In this document: one piece after another, positions 10,481 through 23,049 of the stretch
Layout of the letters: each line of letters begins with the position of its first letter
How positions within the stretch are numbered: position 1 is the first letter of the stretch
Assembly (NCBI GenBank): GCA_022036555.1
Contig: CM039133.1
Span: forward strand, 48,994,718 to 49,058,717
Source: Microstegium vimineum
Taxonomy: Eukaryota; Streptophyta; Magnoliopsida; Poales; Poaceae
Direction: 5' to 3'
Length of the DNA stretch: 64,000 bases
The notes under the pieces: generated by a model
Database searches by the model: none
Told to the model about the DNA's origin: nothing
Seen by the model: only the letters and a program-made list of their open reading frames with translations
Program-made: the position numbers and the translations under genes

Positions 10481-11814
10481 GGTTGTTACTGATGACCGAT
10501 CCTCACAGTCATCGCGGTCGGCCGGTTCGTTAATTCGTCGCTTTGCTTTGTCTCTCCGGTCTGATATATTATATTGTCACTACTGTACATTACAGCCTCA
10601 TCAGGCACAGGCAGTCAGGTATCTCTCGCTCTCTGCCAGCTTCAAGCCTGCTTCCTGACCCTGACGCGAACGCCAACGCGGCGATGGCTGTGTCCAGTGT
10701 CCAGGGATCAGGGACGAACGTACGCGCGTGGTCCGAGCGATGCACCACGGCCTGCCTGTCGCTGTCGGCACCTCCGATCCACTCCACCATCGTCGCTGCT
10801 AGCTCCATGCGTCGTCTCGTCTCCGAGCGAGACAGCCGGCCGGAACACGACGACAGCGACTTGAGTGGCCAGTGGGCACTGGCTGACAGGGTCGTCGTCT
10901 CCGCCGCGAGCTCCTCGACGTCGACGGACGGCCGAGAACGCGTTTTTATACTTTATACTAGAGTTCTTGTATTTTTTTTTCAGCAGGCCGGCGACCGGAT
11001 CAGCACACTGCCCCACGTATGTACGCAGGTCAGGTCGATCGGTCGCCAGGCCGGTTGCTAGGCGCCATGCGTTTCATTCCCTGTGGTCTGCCGTCTGCCT
11101 TGAGATTCAGGCTAGATCGAGTTGCTGCAGTTTTTCGGTCCAGTAAGTCCAGGGTCGATGATGAGGAATGAAGAAATTCTGAACCATGCAGCTGGAACAA
11201 TTCAGCGGCTTCGACAGTCTTCAGTTCAGAATTCAATTCAGATATACCTCCTGTCCTGCCTTTCTCCATACTGCTACTAGTAGTAAGCGTGATCAGTCAA
11301 ATCAAAGAATAATGCAAGCATGCGTGCATACACAAACCGTTGTGTGGCGACTGGGCTGTCAACGGTGCACAAACACGGACTGTACGGACAGGTGGCATCG
11401 TCGTCGTCACTGAACTCTGATGGACCAGCGTCGTCCACGTACGAACGAGTCAATCAGTCAGCAGATGACAAACACACACCATCATCGCTTTCTCTCTTAC
11501 CATTTCCAAGTTCCAACTACGAAGGAGTGACTGAGTTATTATCCTGAAATATGCACACACACGTACACGGTTTGAAAAATATGCAAGAAATTGAGGACCT
11601 CACTCCCGTCCCCATCCAATGGCTGATTCGGCCGGCAATTCTAATGATGCTGCTTCTTTGACCGCCCTGCTTGCTATCGCGCGTTACAGTAGTAGTCTCC
11701 GTCGCAATAGAAGGTAAAATAAAAATTGCCCCTAAGAACATGTGCTCTGCTACTATGCACATTCAGATTCACTTTTACATGCATGCACACACATCTCGGA
11801 ACGAATTTGAGGGT
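10481..11814. other. Gene-free stretch, moderately GC-rich
   Basis: Several short ORFs overlap on both strands, but none shows a family motif or supported splice structure. The GC-richer part (10620-11060) could be an old gene fragment or regulatory DNA. I cannot assign it. Confidence 0.4.
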
Positions 11815-12001
11815 GTACGTCTTTCTCGCTTTCGGAGAAATACTTTTGATTAAATATATATTAAAATATATTAATACTTATGTTATATAATTAGTATCAC
11901 CGGAAAGATCTTTAAATCTAGTTTTTTAACAAAAATATTTGAAGATATAACTATTATTCATACGAACACAAAAAACGACAATTAAATTGAGACGGAGGGA
12001 G
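11815..12001. mobile_element. Stowaway-like MITE, damaged
   Basis: The right end 'gagacggagggag' is the inverse of the Stowaway terminus. The interior 'ggaaagatctttaaatctag' is the reverse complement of the corresponding core of the copy at 3237-3469. The left end is degraded. Confidence 0.6.
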
Positions 12002-12340
12002 CATGTCCTTAGAGAGATTTAGAGACCAATCAGGTTTGCTGTGGTGTGACCAACGTACATACGATAGGCTGCCTAGCTCTGAATTCTGATGATTCCTAGT
12101 ACGAAAAGAGACTTTCTTTCTTCAATTTGTTCGTTAACTTCACACCAAACTTTTACACGGTCGGTGTTTTAATTAAATCAATCAATAATTCAATATACAT
12201 ACAGATCGACGTTTACTCTATGTATGTATCCATGCGTACAGATCGAGTCCACTGGACACTGGTGTGCATCATCGATCTGGTCTCGCGTTCAGATTCAGCA
12301 TCAGGGGTCAAGCTTCAGTTCCTTCCTTTGCTGGCTTGTG

Positions 12341-12369
12341 AACCAACCCAACCCAACCCAACCCAACCC
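12341..12369. repeat. (CCAAC)n microsatellite
   Basis: About five tandem aaccc/ccaac pentamers. The unit is not the plant telomere unit. Confidence 0.8.
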
Positions 12370-12789
12370 TGGCTGGCTTCAAAGCTGGAGCTGGAGATCG
12401 AGTCCAGAGTCCACTTGACGATGTTAAGACGTTCGTTCGGTCGGTACAGCTAGCACGTACGTGTACTGCTGGAGGGAGTTATAGACTGACGACTTCTCTC
12501 ATAACAAGTAATAATATCAGGTGATTTCTCAGCTATAAAAATCATCAGCGGAACAGTTCCATATATATAAATAATCAGGAACAGACAGGAAAGAATTTAG
12601 CAACGAAGCTGCTTGGCGTGTTCCTTGCTTGTGGAGTCAGGCAGGCACGAAACAGATCGAGTTTGGCAAATGACCTGCTGTTGACCTGTGTTAGTCAGTG
12701 CTGTGCGGAGTAAGAAGAAAACTAGCTATACCTGACCAAAACCTGGAATCCTGCTGCTTTTTCTAGCACGTAGCATGTACTACTAGCTT

Positions 12790-12950
12790 AATTTCGTCAA
12801 TATATTTCTACATTGATCAAAGTGTGTACAAAGTTCCAAACACTAACATTTTCTATTCAGAGTTGTAATATATATATTAATATAGATGTACTTAAACTAT
12901 AGTTATTAAAGCTAGCTAGAATTATGTTGTTTTAATTTTGGACGGAGGTA
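12790..12950. mobile_element. Stowaway-like MITE remnant
   Basis: AT-rich stretch ending 'ttttggacggaggta', the inverse of the Stowaway terminus. The left end is not clear. Confidence 0.4.
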
Positions 12951-13934
12951 GCAGCTCAGTTGCTTGGTCGCTTCCAGATTCAGAACGCCTGGAAACCGGC
13001 AGGACATTAATTTGACTTTTCTAGTTAACTTTGATTACTGTACTTTTTTTTTGACTTAAAAACACAGACACAGTGTGATCCGTGAAAAGTCATGACTCAT
13101 CAGCATGACTGCATGAGGGTACCTAACCGTACACTGGTGGGCTGTCGGCCCATTCGACCAGAGGAACACCGACGGATGACCGATCTCTTTCGGCCTGTTA
13201 TTACATGGGCCCGTTCGATTTTTCTACAAGCGGATGGGGAAAACGGTCTATTTGATGTCCAACTGTCCACACCGTTCGATTTTTTTTTCCTACTCAAACT
13301 CCAAAATCAGGTATGCTACGCTCTAAATTGTCTAATACCGGATAAATCACTCCCCAAACTGATTTTAACGGTGATTTCAGCCTACGACGCACCACGTCAG
13401 CAGCGAGGGACTTGAATTCAAATACCTTCGCACTTCACGGGAGCCAAATAGTTGTTACATTATAAAATTCTCGATCACTGGCCAGTAATATATGATACGA
13501 TTAATATCTTGTTTGCCTCTTATTGCAGCAAAAATGAGGACGTGGCCTGGTATAAGGCACTACATATATAAATGACCCGAATGGAGGCCTTTTCTTTCAC
13601 TTCATAGAGCACAACAGACATGTTAAGCCCACTAATTCGATGCCCATGTTATTGATTCCTCTTCGTCTCAAAAAAAAAAAAAAGACACGGTAGCTAGCGG
13701 CTAGACCCTCTAAATCCATCCACAATGTGCCGGTGAAGAAAGCTGGAAATATAAGTGGACTCTGAAGGAATAAAACTATCTACCAGTAAAGTTGTACTTT
13801 AGAGACAAATGGGAATCGGTGCTATCTAGATAGAAAACTCATAATAAAATACTCATCTTTTTCTCCATATTCTTTCCATTCGCGCAAGTACCACCGTTCA
13901 AGAAAGAATGTAATTATGGGTTGTATGACAGTAT

Positions 13935-14113
13935 GGGCCTATTTGGATGAGCTAGGGCTAGTTACTAGTTGACTAAAAATTAGCTAGTTGGTTAAAAGAC
14001 TTGACTAAAAAATTAGCCAACCTATTAGCTAGCCCTCTTGTTTGGATGCATAAGAGCTAATTTAAGCTAAAATTAGCTAGCTAATAATTAGCTCATGGTA
14101 TCCAAACAGGTCC
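13935..14113. mobile_element. Small inverted-repeat MITE
   Basis: The left end gggcctatttggat and right end atccaaacaggtcc are inverted repeats. The interior is made of agctaatt/ttagctag words. A clear target duplication is not visible, so the superfamily is left open. Confidence 0.6.
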
Positions 14114-14326
14114 TAAAAGTGTTTCAAGTTTAACTTAGTTTTTAGTGAACAATATTCACATTTATGACTCCAAAACAATTTATTGTAAAATCCATTTCAT
14201 AATTAATCTAATGGAGTAATGGTAAGTAGATATCATAAATATCGGTATTTTTATAATCTATAATTCATCAAAATCAAGACACTAAAATATGTATTATGCT
14301 AAAATTGTATTTATTTTATAGAGGGA
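14114..14326. mobile_element. Stowaway-like MITE remnant
   Basis: AT-rich stretch ending 'ttatagagggag' followed by TA (14327-14328). The left end is unclear and the start given is approximate. Confidence 0.4.
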
Positions 14327-14339
14327 GTACTAAATTGCA

Positions 14340-16165
14340 TTCTCAAGATACTATCTTAAGAAGTTAGGAGTGGGCAACAACGATGAATGTTATCGGTTTT
14401 TCGTGTCACTTCGAGCATTGCTTGCCAGTATTGTCACTGATGCCGATTTGCACTTTCTCTTTGGACCATCACTTGGGGAACTAGAACACATTGTTGTGGA
14501 CCTAATAAGTGCAGCTGAAAATTATAGGACATACACATTGTTGTGGATCTAACAAGTGCAGCTAAAACTTTTAGGACATGCTCAATGAGTCTCAATGGTG
14601 GTATGGGGGCTTGAGCCCCCTTCCCACCTCACCATTGGATCTGCCCTTGTGGATGACGCTTTGATCGCGTCGGCTTTCATACTATTTGGTGTCACAGGCA
14701 GTACCATGAAGAGTTTTGTCTTGTGTATCGCTCACAAAACTGCTAATGACGTTAGAGGGGGAGCCACTACTAGGGCGGCTGCCCTAAGCCCCTTTGGGCG
14801 ATACCCTATCCTATCTCGAAGCTAGCGAGTGGCAAGGCCGAGGAGGCGAGAAGCCGAAGACAACACTATGAATTCCCGTCTTTGGTCTGCTGGGCCTTCG
14901 CCTAGACACATTGACAATATGTTGTTAGGTGTTATGATCTTATAGACCGTTTAAATTCAGACTAAGTCTAGCTAGGATCGCGTAGTCACATAAACAATAC
15001 TGGCTCCCTATAAAAATATACTAACTTTTTGAAACAATAGCATGTTCGTCTAGCTTATCAGTTGTGGTATATTATTTTTTTATCATATCAAAACAGCTAA
15101 AATCATCATAAGCCGGTTTATCAGCCACATAAACCATCAAAAATTGAGATGAATATAAACCTGATTGGGAAAAAAAATTATAATCACTAGTAGACAAAAT
15201 TCTTATACTAACTGTACGGACAAGGATCATCGATGAATTCACGAGCCAATCAATCGAAGTCTCACGACCTATGCGCTGTACGGACAAGCATCGTCGATGA
15301 ATTCAAGAGTCAATCAACTCAACACTCGAGCTACTACTATTTCCAGCTGCCAAGAATTATCATGAAATGCAATCAAACAGTTTCAAGGACCACGCCGGCT
15401 CGGCGCCATGCTGGGCACTCGTCATGGACCCATGCTTATTGGACCCTGTTTGCTTCAGCTTTTTTGCCACTTTGCAGTCTTATTTCAGTTTATTTTTTCT
15501 TATGTATTACTATTGAAACAGCCAAACTCAGTTCCAAATAAGTCCTACCGAATCTTATGTATCAACAATCACTCGGTTTGCTGCAATATTAGGCATGCCT
15601 GATCCTGGGATACCAGGAACAGGAAGGTACTGGAATACTCTTGTTAACTACTCCCAACAAATCGAAGTCACGGAAAGCAGCGGAACTAAAACTTTCAAGC
15701 AAATTTAGCAACCGGTACACAGATAAACTTTATATGATACGGGTTTTTTTTTTAAAGAAAAAACTCCCTGATCACGGATACAGCCGAAATTTCTACTGTG
15801 CTCAACATCCAACCACCAGCCAAATGTTCTGTTTGACAAGTAAACATAAAATCTACAGACTTTGCTAATATCATGGATATACATATAAAAAAGTCATCTC
15901 TATTTTTCCCTTGGTAGAAGAATTTGTGTAATCTCATAATTAAGCTAGCCATTGTTCTTCCCTCAAAAGGAATTATACAGGCTCGATGTAACCAAACTAC
16001 AGAAACCACCACACACGATATAGAAGAAACGTCTGGTGTTGGCAAGAAAGGACTAACAGGGAAGCATAAATTAACAAGCCTACCAAATTCAGGTTAAGGC
16101 ATCATGTAACAGTTTCCCCTAGGTATCGCCGATTCTTTGCTTTCTTTTATCCCATCCTCATCTCT
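14340..16165. other. Gene-free stretch downstream of the HRD1 gene
   Basis: It holds a 64-bp-period direct repeat starting at 15212 and 15276 (ctgtacggacaag...gatgaattca). The part next to the HRD1 gene (about 15850-16165) is probably its 3' untranslated region and flank. No coding exon is supported. Confidence 0.4.
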
Positions 16166-16278
16166 GCCTATTTACAGATTCAACTCTGTGTGCTCAGCAT
16201 TTTCATTATTACTCCACAATGCAGGAGTGCCTTTTTACAGATTCAGTCATTCTTTGTGTGCTCAGTATTCTCATTACT
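16166..16278. repeat. Tandem duplication across the HRD1 stop codon
   Basis: Two similar copies, 16166-16213 and 16229-16278, share gccta/tttttacagattca and tgtgtgctcag. In the gene's sense direction, the first copy (16278-16229) contains the last codons and stop of HRD1 and the second lies in the 3' UTR. See the HRD1 gene entry. Confidence 0.75.
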
Positions 16279-19200
16279 GGGCGACCCAGCAGCGCCACAC
16301 TGCACCATCTGCAGTTGGATTTGTAACATCTGGAAACAGGCGTAAGCTTATGAGTGTTGTTGGATATTATTATTGATATATCAATAAGAGAAATCCATGC
16401 ATTATGCTAATCATGTCATTGTAAAGTAAAGGTGAAATATCAATTAGCCTAACAATTGCCACTCGTGCACGAATGCAACAGGCTGGTCCAATCTAGTCAC
16501 TGAGTGCTATACAAAAAAGGCACTTACAACTTAGAATGGTCCAATCTAGTCACTGAGTGCTGTACAAGAAAAGCATTTACCACTTAGAAATAATTCAGAT
16601 TGTGTAACTTTTCAAAGCTCATAAACTCGCAGTCCACACTACAATGTAGATCATAGATGCCAATCAAGATTGGTAAAATGGCCAGAAAAGACACTTGTAT
16701 GCTACATACTGTTTGGTAGGAATCAATGGTAACTAGATTTATGACATGGATGACACATTTACATATTTACACCAGTATTCAATGACAAGCAGATTGTTAC
16801 ATATCCATACTTTTAACTTGTAGTTGCGTTCAAATAATGAGAAGGAATTTAAAAAATAATACAGATACCTAGCGCAACAAATTCATTTTCATCTGTGATC
16901 ATGCATTTAAAAAATCATTCGACAGATGCAAGGCGAGTCAAATAATTGTGATTCATTATCCATCCATGTCAGATGTCTGCTACATACTGTTTTGTAGGAA
17001 TCAATGGTAACTAGATTTATGACATGGATGACACATTTACATATTTACACCAGTACTCAATGACAAGCAGATTGTTACATATCCATACTTTTAACTTGTA
17101 GTTGCGTTCAAATAATGAGAAGGAATTTAAAAAATAACACAGATACCTAGCGCAACAAATTCATTTTCATCTGTGATCATGCATTGAATAAATCATTCGA
17201 CAGATGCAAGGCGAGTCAAATAATTGTGATTCATTATCCATCCATGTCGGATGTCACACAAGTCATCAGTACATATAAAGATCAGAGTATGCAGCTTTGC
17301 ATGATTGCAGCTAAAGATGAGCTTGCAACAGAAGTATCTATGATATTACAACTTTCAAGCAGTCAATGTAGACCTATCTAGCTCATTATAGCTTGTATGC
17401 AGTGCTTGTTGATCACATCATAAAGTAGCATGGAAGGATGTAAGCTGAGTAGGGATAAAGATTCTTTCTTACCTCAATCTGGCTCTTAATAAAGTTTTCT
17501 TGTGCCTTCTGCAGTGAATTTTCAAGATCTCTTGTGCTTGTTCCTGAACCAACAGCACCATTTGCATTAAAAGGCAGAGGCACTAAACCGTCGCTGCTAT
17601 TTTGTAATTGCATTTCTTGGTCTTTTGGTGACTGATTGGAGCTACTTGCTTCAGATTGTGGTGTGCTTGATGTAGGCTGGGGAGGACCGGACCTGCTGGT
17701 TCGATACAACATATGTAGTATTTATGCTTTATATCATAACACCCCTACATTTTATTATGCTATAAATATAGTAATACTTAAAATAGTGAATACAAAGTAC
17801 CAAAAAAGTAGAGAAACATGCTTTAACCACCCAGTTTGGAAAGATGAAAAACTGTGGTTAGACTTTAGACAGTTCTAGGAACATACCTGTTTAGGGTGTT
17901 TGCTGGAGGATAAACAAAAGATCTTCCATATAAAGAAGCCGCCGCTGCAGCAGCTTCAAGTTTTGCTTGGCGCCTGCTCATGTTCTCACCTGGTACTCCT
18001 TCTGAGGATGGAGCAGCAGTACCTGCAGCTCCATGTTGTCGTGCTGATGCAGCATGTCCATTATCTGCAGAAATGATTGGAGCTCTGCATGTAGGGCAAG
18101 TGTGCTGGCGCTCTAGCCAAGACCTTAGACAATGCACATGGAACAGATGCCCGCAGAGCAGTTTCTTTGCTGTAGTCATCTCCTCACGGCAAATAATACA
18201 TGTAGCATCACTCCTAAATACAATAAAATTCAAATGACAACAAATTCTATAGCCGAGTCAACTGAATCACCGAAGTTACAATATAAAACTTACGCATCGA
18301 GCTCTTCTGCTGTAGCATCTGGAAAGCGTTCATTCATGTTGGAAGTGATCTTTCTGTAGCGTACATAATCTGAAATGCGAATTCTAAAGTTGCGGAAGGT
18401 CTCATACAGCTCACGAATCAAGTGCAGCGGGACACCATAGTTCCTGATATCAGTAATTCAGTGCAACGAATCAACAACCATAGTTTGCATTATACTTTCA
18501 AAGTACCATAATAAGAGAACTTACAGGAAGATAGCTATAAAGAAGAGCATGTATAATGACAAGTGCACAAGATCACTGATGAGCTCCAAGTAAAATGTAT
18601 ACACTGCCTTTCTCTCCCATTGACCTTCCATTAGCATGTCACAGACATAGAATATATACTTCACGAATGTTGATACTGTGGATGTTGCTAGTATCATATA
18701 CCTGAAACATGATTTATACTTGTTAGCTATTATTGAGCATTTTGGGATCTTAAAAATGGTACATCAATAAATAATTATCAGTATTTACCAATAAGAACTA
18801 TAGGGTTACTACCTAGCCTGTAAGGCATATCCCTTGCCTTGGAAGCAAGGAGCAAAAAAATTATAGTATAGATGGAGTTTCATGCTAAATGGACCAAATA
18901 CTTTGGGGTCACTTAAAGTATTGCTCAATCCTTTACAGACATAAATGCACAAGCTTGTAGACTAACATCTCGTAATATAGCAAAAAGAGTATATAGATGA
19001 ACTGATTAGCAAGCTTTAGACTGTTAAGGTAGTGAAAGTAAGATATACTCATGGCTTAGCATATATGTATGTCAAGTCAAGCAAATAAAAAAGATAACTG
19101 CAAAGCTGGCATTGTTCATGTAGTATAGGGCAGTGCAAAGGAAGGTATACAAAATGGAAAGAGATTACATTACTGAAGATTTAAGACCATTGTGGCAGGA

Positions 19201-20009
19201 ATGGTACAATGCAACTACAAAAAGACACTTGCTTTGTAGTACTTCTCCATTTTGCAAATATTTGTTCATTATCTTGGGAAATGTTATATCAAAGAGTTTG
19301 ACCAATTTAATCAATCTCTACCCCTACTACTCTAATAACGTTACGAAAGAGGACAAATCATTGTAGCGTGCCACATTGATACAGTGATAAAAATGAAAAC
19401 AGAGTGTGTAGAATTTCAAGACACACACACACAAGAGGCATTTAGGCGAAATTAAAGAAAAGGAAATTGAGCTTACTCAAAGGAGAAGAAGATGGCAACA
19501 GACGCCTCCCGCTTCTGTATGAGTGATCTGAGCGAGTTTGACAGGAAGAGGCAGTCAACGGTGAGCAGGAAAATCATGAAGGAGACGATCCTGATGTGCG
19601 AGAGCAAGGGCACCGAGGGCGTGGTCTCGATGTACTCGACCCTCTTCTGCGCGAGCCAGTGCAGCGCCTTGACAAGGAGCAGCGCGGCGACCATGGCGAG
19701 GAAGGACACCGAGAAGTCCTGCCGGAAGATGGTGACGGCGAAGAGGATCTCGATGATCTCCCGCCAGGACTGCTCGTTGAGGCGCTCGACCTCGGCCTCC
19801 CGTAGCGAGCCAAGGAAGAGGCGCCTCGCGAGCTGCCAGGCGACGCACATGGCGACGAGGCCCGTGTTGAGGAGCAGCACGAAGCAGATCTTGGAGGTGG
19901 AGAGGTACACCATCGCCGGGTAGAACTGCTCCCGGCTGCTGAACGCGTAGTACGCCGCCGACGCCGTCGCCACCAGGCTGAACGCCGCGTACGTCGATAA
20001 TCGGATCAT
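16243..20009 (-). CDS. HRD1: HRD1-type ERAD E3 ubiquitin ligase, six exons
   Basis: HRD1 (Hrd1/SYVN1 family) is the ER-membrane RING E3 ligase that ubiquitinates misfolded proteins in ER-associated degradation. Exons on the minus strand are 20009-19477, 18701-18525, 18443-18294, 18213-17887, 17692-17473 and 16329-16243. All introns are GT-AG and phases agree, giving 1494 nt and 497 aa, close to plant HRD1 length. Residues 1 to about 280 form a hydrophobic multi-span region with the family words LGSLREAEVERLNEQ and RVEYIETTPSVPLLSH. The RING-H2 finger is C292, C295, C307, H309, H312, C315, C326, C329 (C3H2C3). A Ser/Gln-rich tail ends in an amphipathic segment (QENFIKSQIEMLQIQLQMV). The start is the ATG at 20009; the codon three upstream is GTG. 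The 5' leader is GC-rich, and a possible leader donor lies near 20338. The gene is head-to-head with the transporter gene and appears intact. Confidence 0.92.
16484..16590. repeat. 53-bp tandem duplication in HRD1 intron 5
   Basis: 'tggtccaatctagtcactga' starts at 16484 and again at 16537, each followed by a diverged acttagaa tail. Confidence 0.8.
16701..17256. repeat. 278-bp tandem duplication in HRD1 intron 5
   Basis: Copy 1 (16701-16978) and copy 2 (16979-17256) both begin gctacatactgttt and differ at only a handful of positions. The repeat has no splice junction or ORF of note. It lengthens the last intron of the gene. Confidence 0.9.
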
Positions 20010-21029
20010 CTTCGCCACCGGGGGCCGCCGCCCGCCCGCGGAAAATCAGCCAGCAAAATTTCCGGAACGAAACCTATCAGGCGCCAATATACGGGGAAAC
20101 AGATCTCAAAAGTCAGCGAGCTAATCCCAGGGTTCCAAAAAGTGGCACTAAGCGAAGCTTCAGCGCGCTGAAACACTAAGCGGACGGGTAGCGTTTCGCT
20201 ATGGGGTATGAGCGCTCCCAAAGCGGCGCGACGCGACCGCCCGCTCCCCGCCGGATGCACGCGGCGCGCAGGGAAGCCACAGGGGCCGGGTTCCGCAGAC
20301 GGTCCAGCGGAGACAGAAGTGGAGAGGGAGGTACGTACCGCAGGGTCGCCGGCCGGTGTGCGGAGGACGGAGGCGAGGGCGGGAGGGGGAGCCGCTGGCA
20401 AAGCAGGAGCACGGCGCCGATGCGAGAGGAACTGCGGCGGCGGTGAGGCAGACTGGGAGGGGAACTGAAAGAGCTAGGTTTTGTCATGTGGGCTTCGTTG
20501 GGCTGATGGGCCGAGGGAATGAGTTCAGCCTGTGAGGAAAGTTGGACGAAAGTTGGGTTTGGACTAAATTAATGGCCTTTTAGATGGGCCACAAAACAAA
20601 AGCCTATACTATTATTTGTTTCTTTTCATTTTTGTTTCTTTTTATTTTAACATCTTTTGATAAATCAGTACATAATATGTATCATCTATATCTATAGTAT
20701 ACTAACATATTTATATGAAAATTCGTGAAACACATCAAGATCCATTATTTTTTATTGATTCTAGATTAACTGTCGTCTAGGAAGCCAACTCCATTTTTTC
20801 TATCTTAAACTTGGGATTGACGTCTATTGGGCTTCCTAGACTCCTCTTATGGTTTCGATAGAAATACGATACATAGCTTCATAACTAGATGTTTAGGGCG
20901 AGAAGTAAGAATAGGGGACATAAAGTTTAGTTCTTCTCTACAAGATACAATCACACGACGACCTCAAATATAATATACCAACATGATTTCTAACATAACG
21001 GTAGTTAACTTACTACTCACCATTAACTC
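20010..21029. promoter_or_regulatory. Probable 5' UTR and promoter side of HRD1
   Basis: 20010-20480 is GC-rich and lies directly upstream of the HRD1 start codon, as expected for leader and proximal promoter on the minus strand. Beyond 20500 it becomes AT-rich with no gene. I do not see a convincing TATA box, so the transcription start is not placed. Confidence 0.4.
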
Positions 21030-21517
21030 GCTCCCAAACGACTAGTGCGAAGATGGAGTCGGCGCCTTGTCAACATTGTCCAATCCACTGTCTCTCCATG
21101 TGTTCCACCAGTCGAAGGTAGAGTTGGCTGGCTGTAGCTGGCTAGTTTCCTGTAGAGCCGAACAACCACCAGACTTACTTGGAGTAGGAGCATTCGAGGA
21201 TGATATGATCTATGGATTTTGGTTCTTGATCGCAAACAAAACAATTGTCCTGAGCTTCTAGACCATGATGTCGCCGTCGCTCTGCTGTCCAAAGGTGTTT
21301 CCTGAGAGCTAGCAATCAGTGGCGGATCCAGAACAAGATTGAGAGAGGGGGTTGATCTCTTCTTCTTCCTCTAATCTCTCTAATTTTCTTCTTTTATCCT
21401 CCTTTCTTCTCTCTCAACCTCTCAGAACAAGATTGAATGGGGGCTGATCTCTTCTTCATCATCTAATATCTCTATTTTTCTTTTTTTTCTCCTTTTATTT
21501 TCCCTCGGCCCTCTATA

Positions 21518-23049
21518 TCTATACCTATTAATAAAGAAGCAAAATTTCTAGCTCTTTTTTTCGTCCATCCATTCTTTTGTCTGTCACTTTCTTTAACTAT
21601 CGAATAATGTCTAACGTGATACAGAGTCCAATTACAAAACGCGATATAGAGCCCACTTCCAATACGGATTAGGTCATCCACAAGAATAGTAGTATGTGTG
21701 ATGAAATAAAAATTAGAAAGGAAAAAGGAAGTAACATGACACGTACGTGATGAAATAAAAATTGGAAAGAGAAAATAAAGAATATGACACGAAAATCTAA
21801 TTCCAAACCATATTGGATTAAGGTTAAAGAATATGACACGAAAATCTAATTCCAAACCATATTGAATTAAGGTCTGGCTTACCACTTATGGATGTGGAGA
21901 CTTGAGTCAGTACTGGATTAGAAAAGGAAATCGGCCAAATATCAAATTAAATAGAAAAAGAGCTCTAAATTTAATAAAGAAACATGTTTATCTTAGCACA
22001 TGTCGCATCTTATGAAACATAAATATATCACGAACGAAATCATGAGCTGAGATAGAATCAAAAGCCCTCGGAGATTGGCGGAATTCCGTGTCCCTGTGCG
22101 CGATCCACTTCTAATCGCATCCGCCTGAATCGAACACTAGAAGAAAAGCATACAAGCACACGTCAATACAAAACAAAGCAAGTAATTTTTTTAATTTTTT
22201 TCTAAAGGTGGGCGATGTCGAGGTGGGTCGAAGCGTTGCCGTCGAGGTGGGTTGCCGCTGGAGCGGAGCGGAGTTGTCCGTGTTCTCGAAGTGGATCTGA
22301 GGAGTCGAAGCGTCGAGGCATGGCTGTGAGGCCGCAGGTGCTAGGGCACAGAACTTGCGAGGCGTTGCGGCGGCGCGCCGTCGTGCCGAGGAAGCTCATC
22401 GAGGCTGAGGGCCGCCGATGAGCCACGCCACCATTGTGCCTAGGAAGCTTCAGGTGAAGTCTGCCTTGCGGCGGCGCGGCTTGGCCCGTTGTGCACTCTC
22501 TCGTCGGCGCCGCCCTCGGTCCAGCCCTGCGCGTCCTGACGCCGGTGGGGTGACCACCAGCCCACCAACTGGCCAACTGTCGAGCGAGCATTCCTCTCTC
22601 TAGCTACTGGTAGTTGGTGCAAGAAACACGAAGGGAGAAGAAAACAAATGAGCTAGGGTTTGGGAGAGCTAGCAGTTTTGTTACGCACAGGAGTGTTCTC
22701 GACCATCGAATGAGATTAGATGACTCTGATTGAGGCATAAATTAGCAGGTCATGCGGGTTTACGTGGTCTAGCTTAGATGCACGGCCCAGACGCAAGTAG
22801 CCAGACTTAAGACCTTGCGGTCGTTCAGCAGGCTAAAAGGCTATAAAGGGTCTATCTCTTTTTCAAGTTTCCGACCAAAATAAACTCACAATTAAGCCTC
22901 AAATTTATTTTATTTTCAGTGCTTCTATAATTTTCTATTTTATTTGAAGTTTTGTTTAAGTAATATTGTGTGGTGTCATCTTCAAATTTAAGATCATGCA
23001 ATAAACTATGTCTCGTACTCTCGTTGCAACGCACGGATATTTTTGCTAG
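21518..23049 (+). mobile_element. Non-autonomous Helitron
   Basis: It starts TCTATACCTATTAATAAAG after a host A (21517) and ends ttgCTAG before a host T (23050), the A/T insertion rule of Helitrons. A palindrome cgttgcaacg (23022-23031) sits 18 bp before the CTAG end. Grass Helitrons commonly carry this gttgcaacgcacgg hairpin. No Rep-helicase is encoded. A GC-rich block at 22200-22620 stands out from the AT-rich rest and may be captured sequence. Confidence 0.8.
22200..22625. other. GC-rich block inside the Helitron, possible captured DNA
   Basis: Overlapping ORFs on both strands (129 aa minus, 68 aa plus) are low-complexity, rich in Arg, Ala and Pro, without a recognised motif. The base composition contrasts sharply with the flanking Helitron. 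Helitrons often capture gene pieces, so this is a candidate, but I could not name a donor. Confidence 0.35.

Noticed and set aside
10543..11061. 172-aa ORF after the copia element
   Set aside because: No family resemblance; overlapping long ORFs in all frames reflect base composition.
12341..12369. Telomere-like repeat
   Set aside because: The unit is CCAAC, not the plant CCCTAAA unit, and only five units are present.
19555..19848. Alternative ORFs on both strands in HRD1 exon 1
   Set aside because: Shadows of the GC-rich exon in other frames; the real frame has HRD1 family motifs.
22202..22603. 129-aa minus-strand and 61-68-aa plus-strand ORFs in the Helitron
   Set aside because: Overlapping ORFs in GC-rich sequence, low complexity, no motif or splice context.
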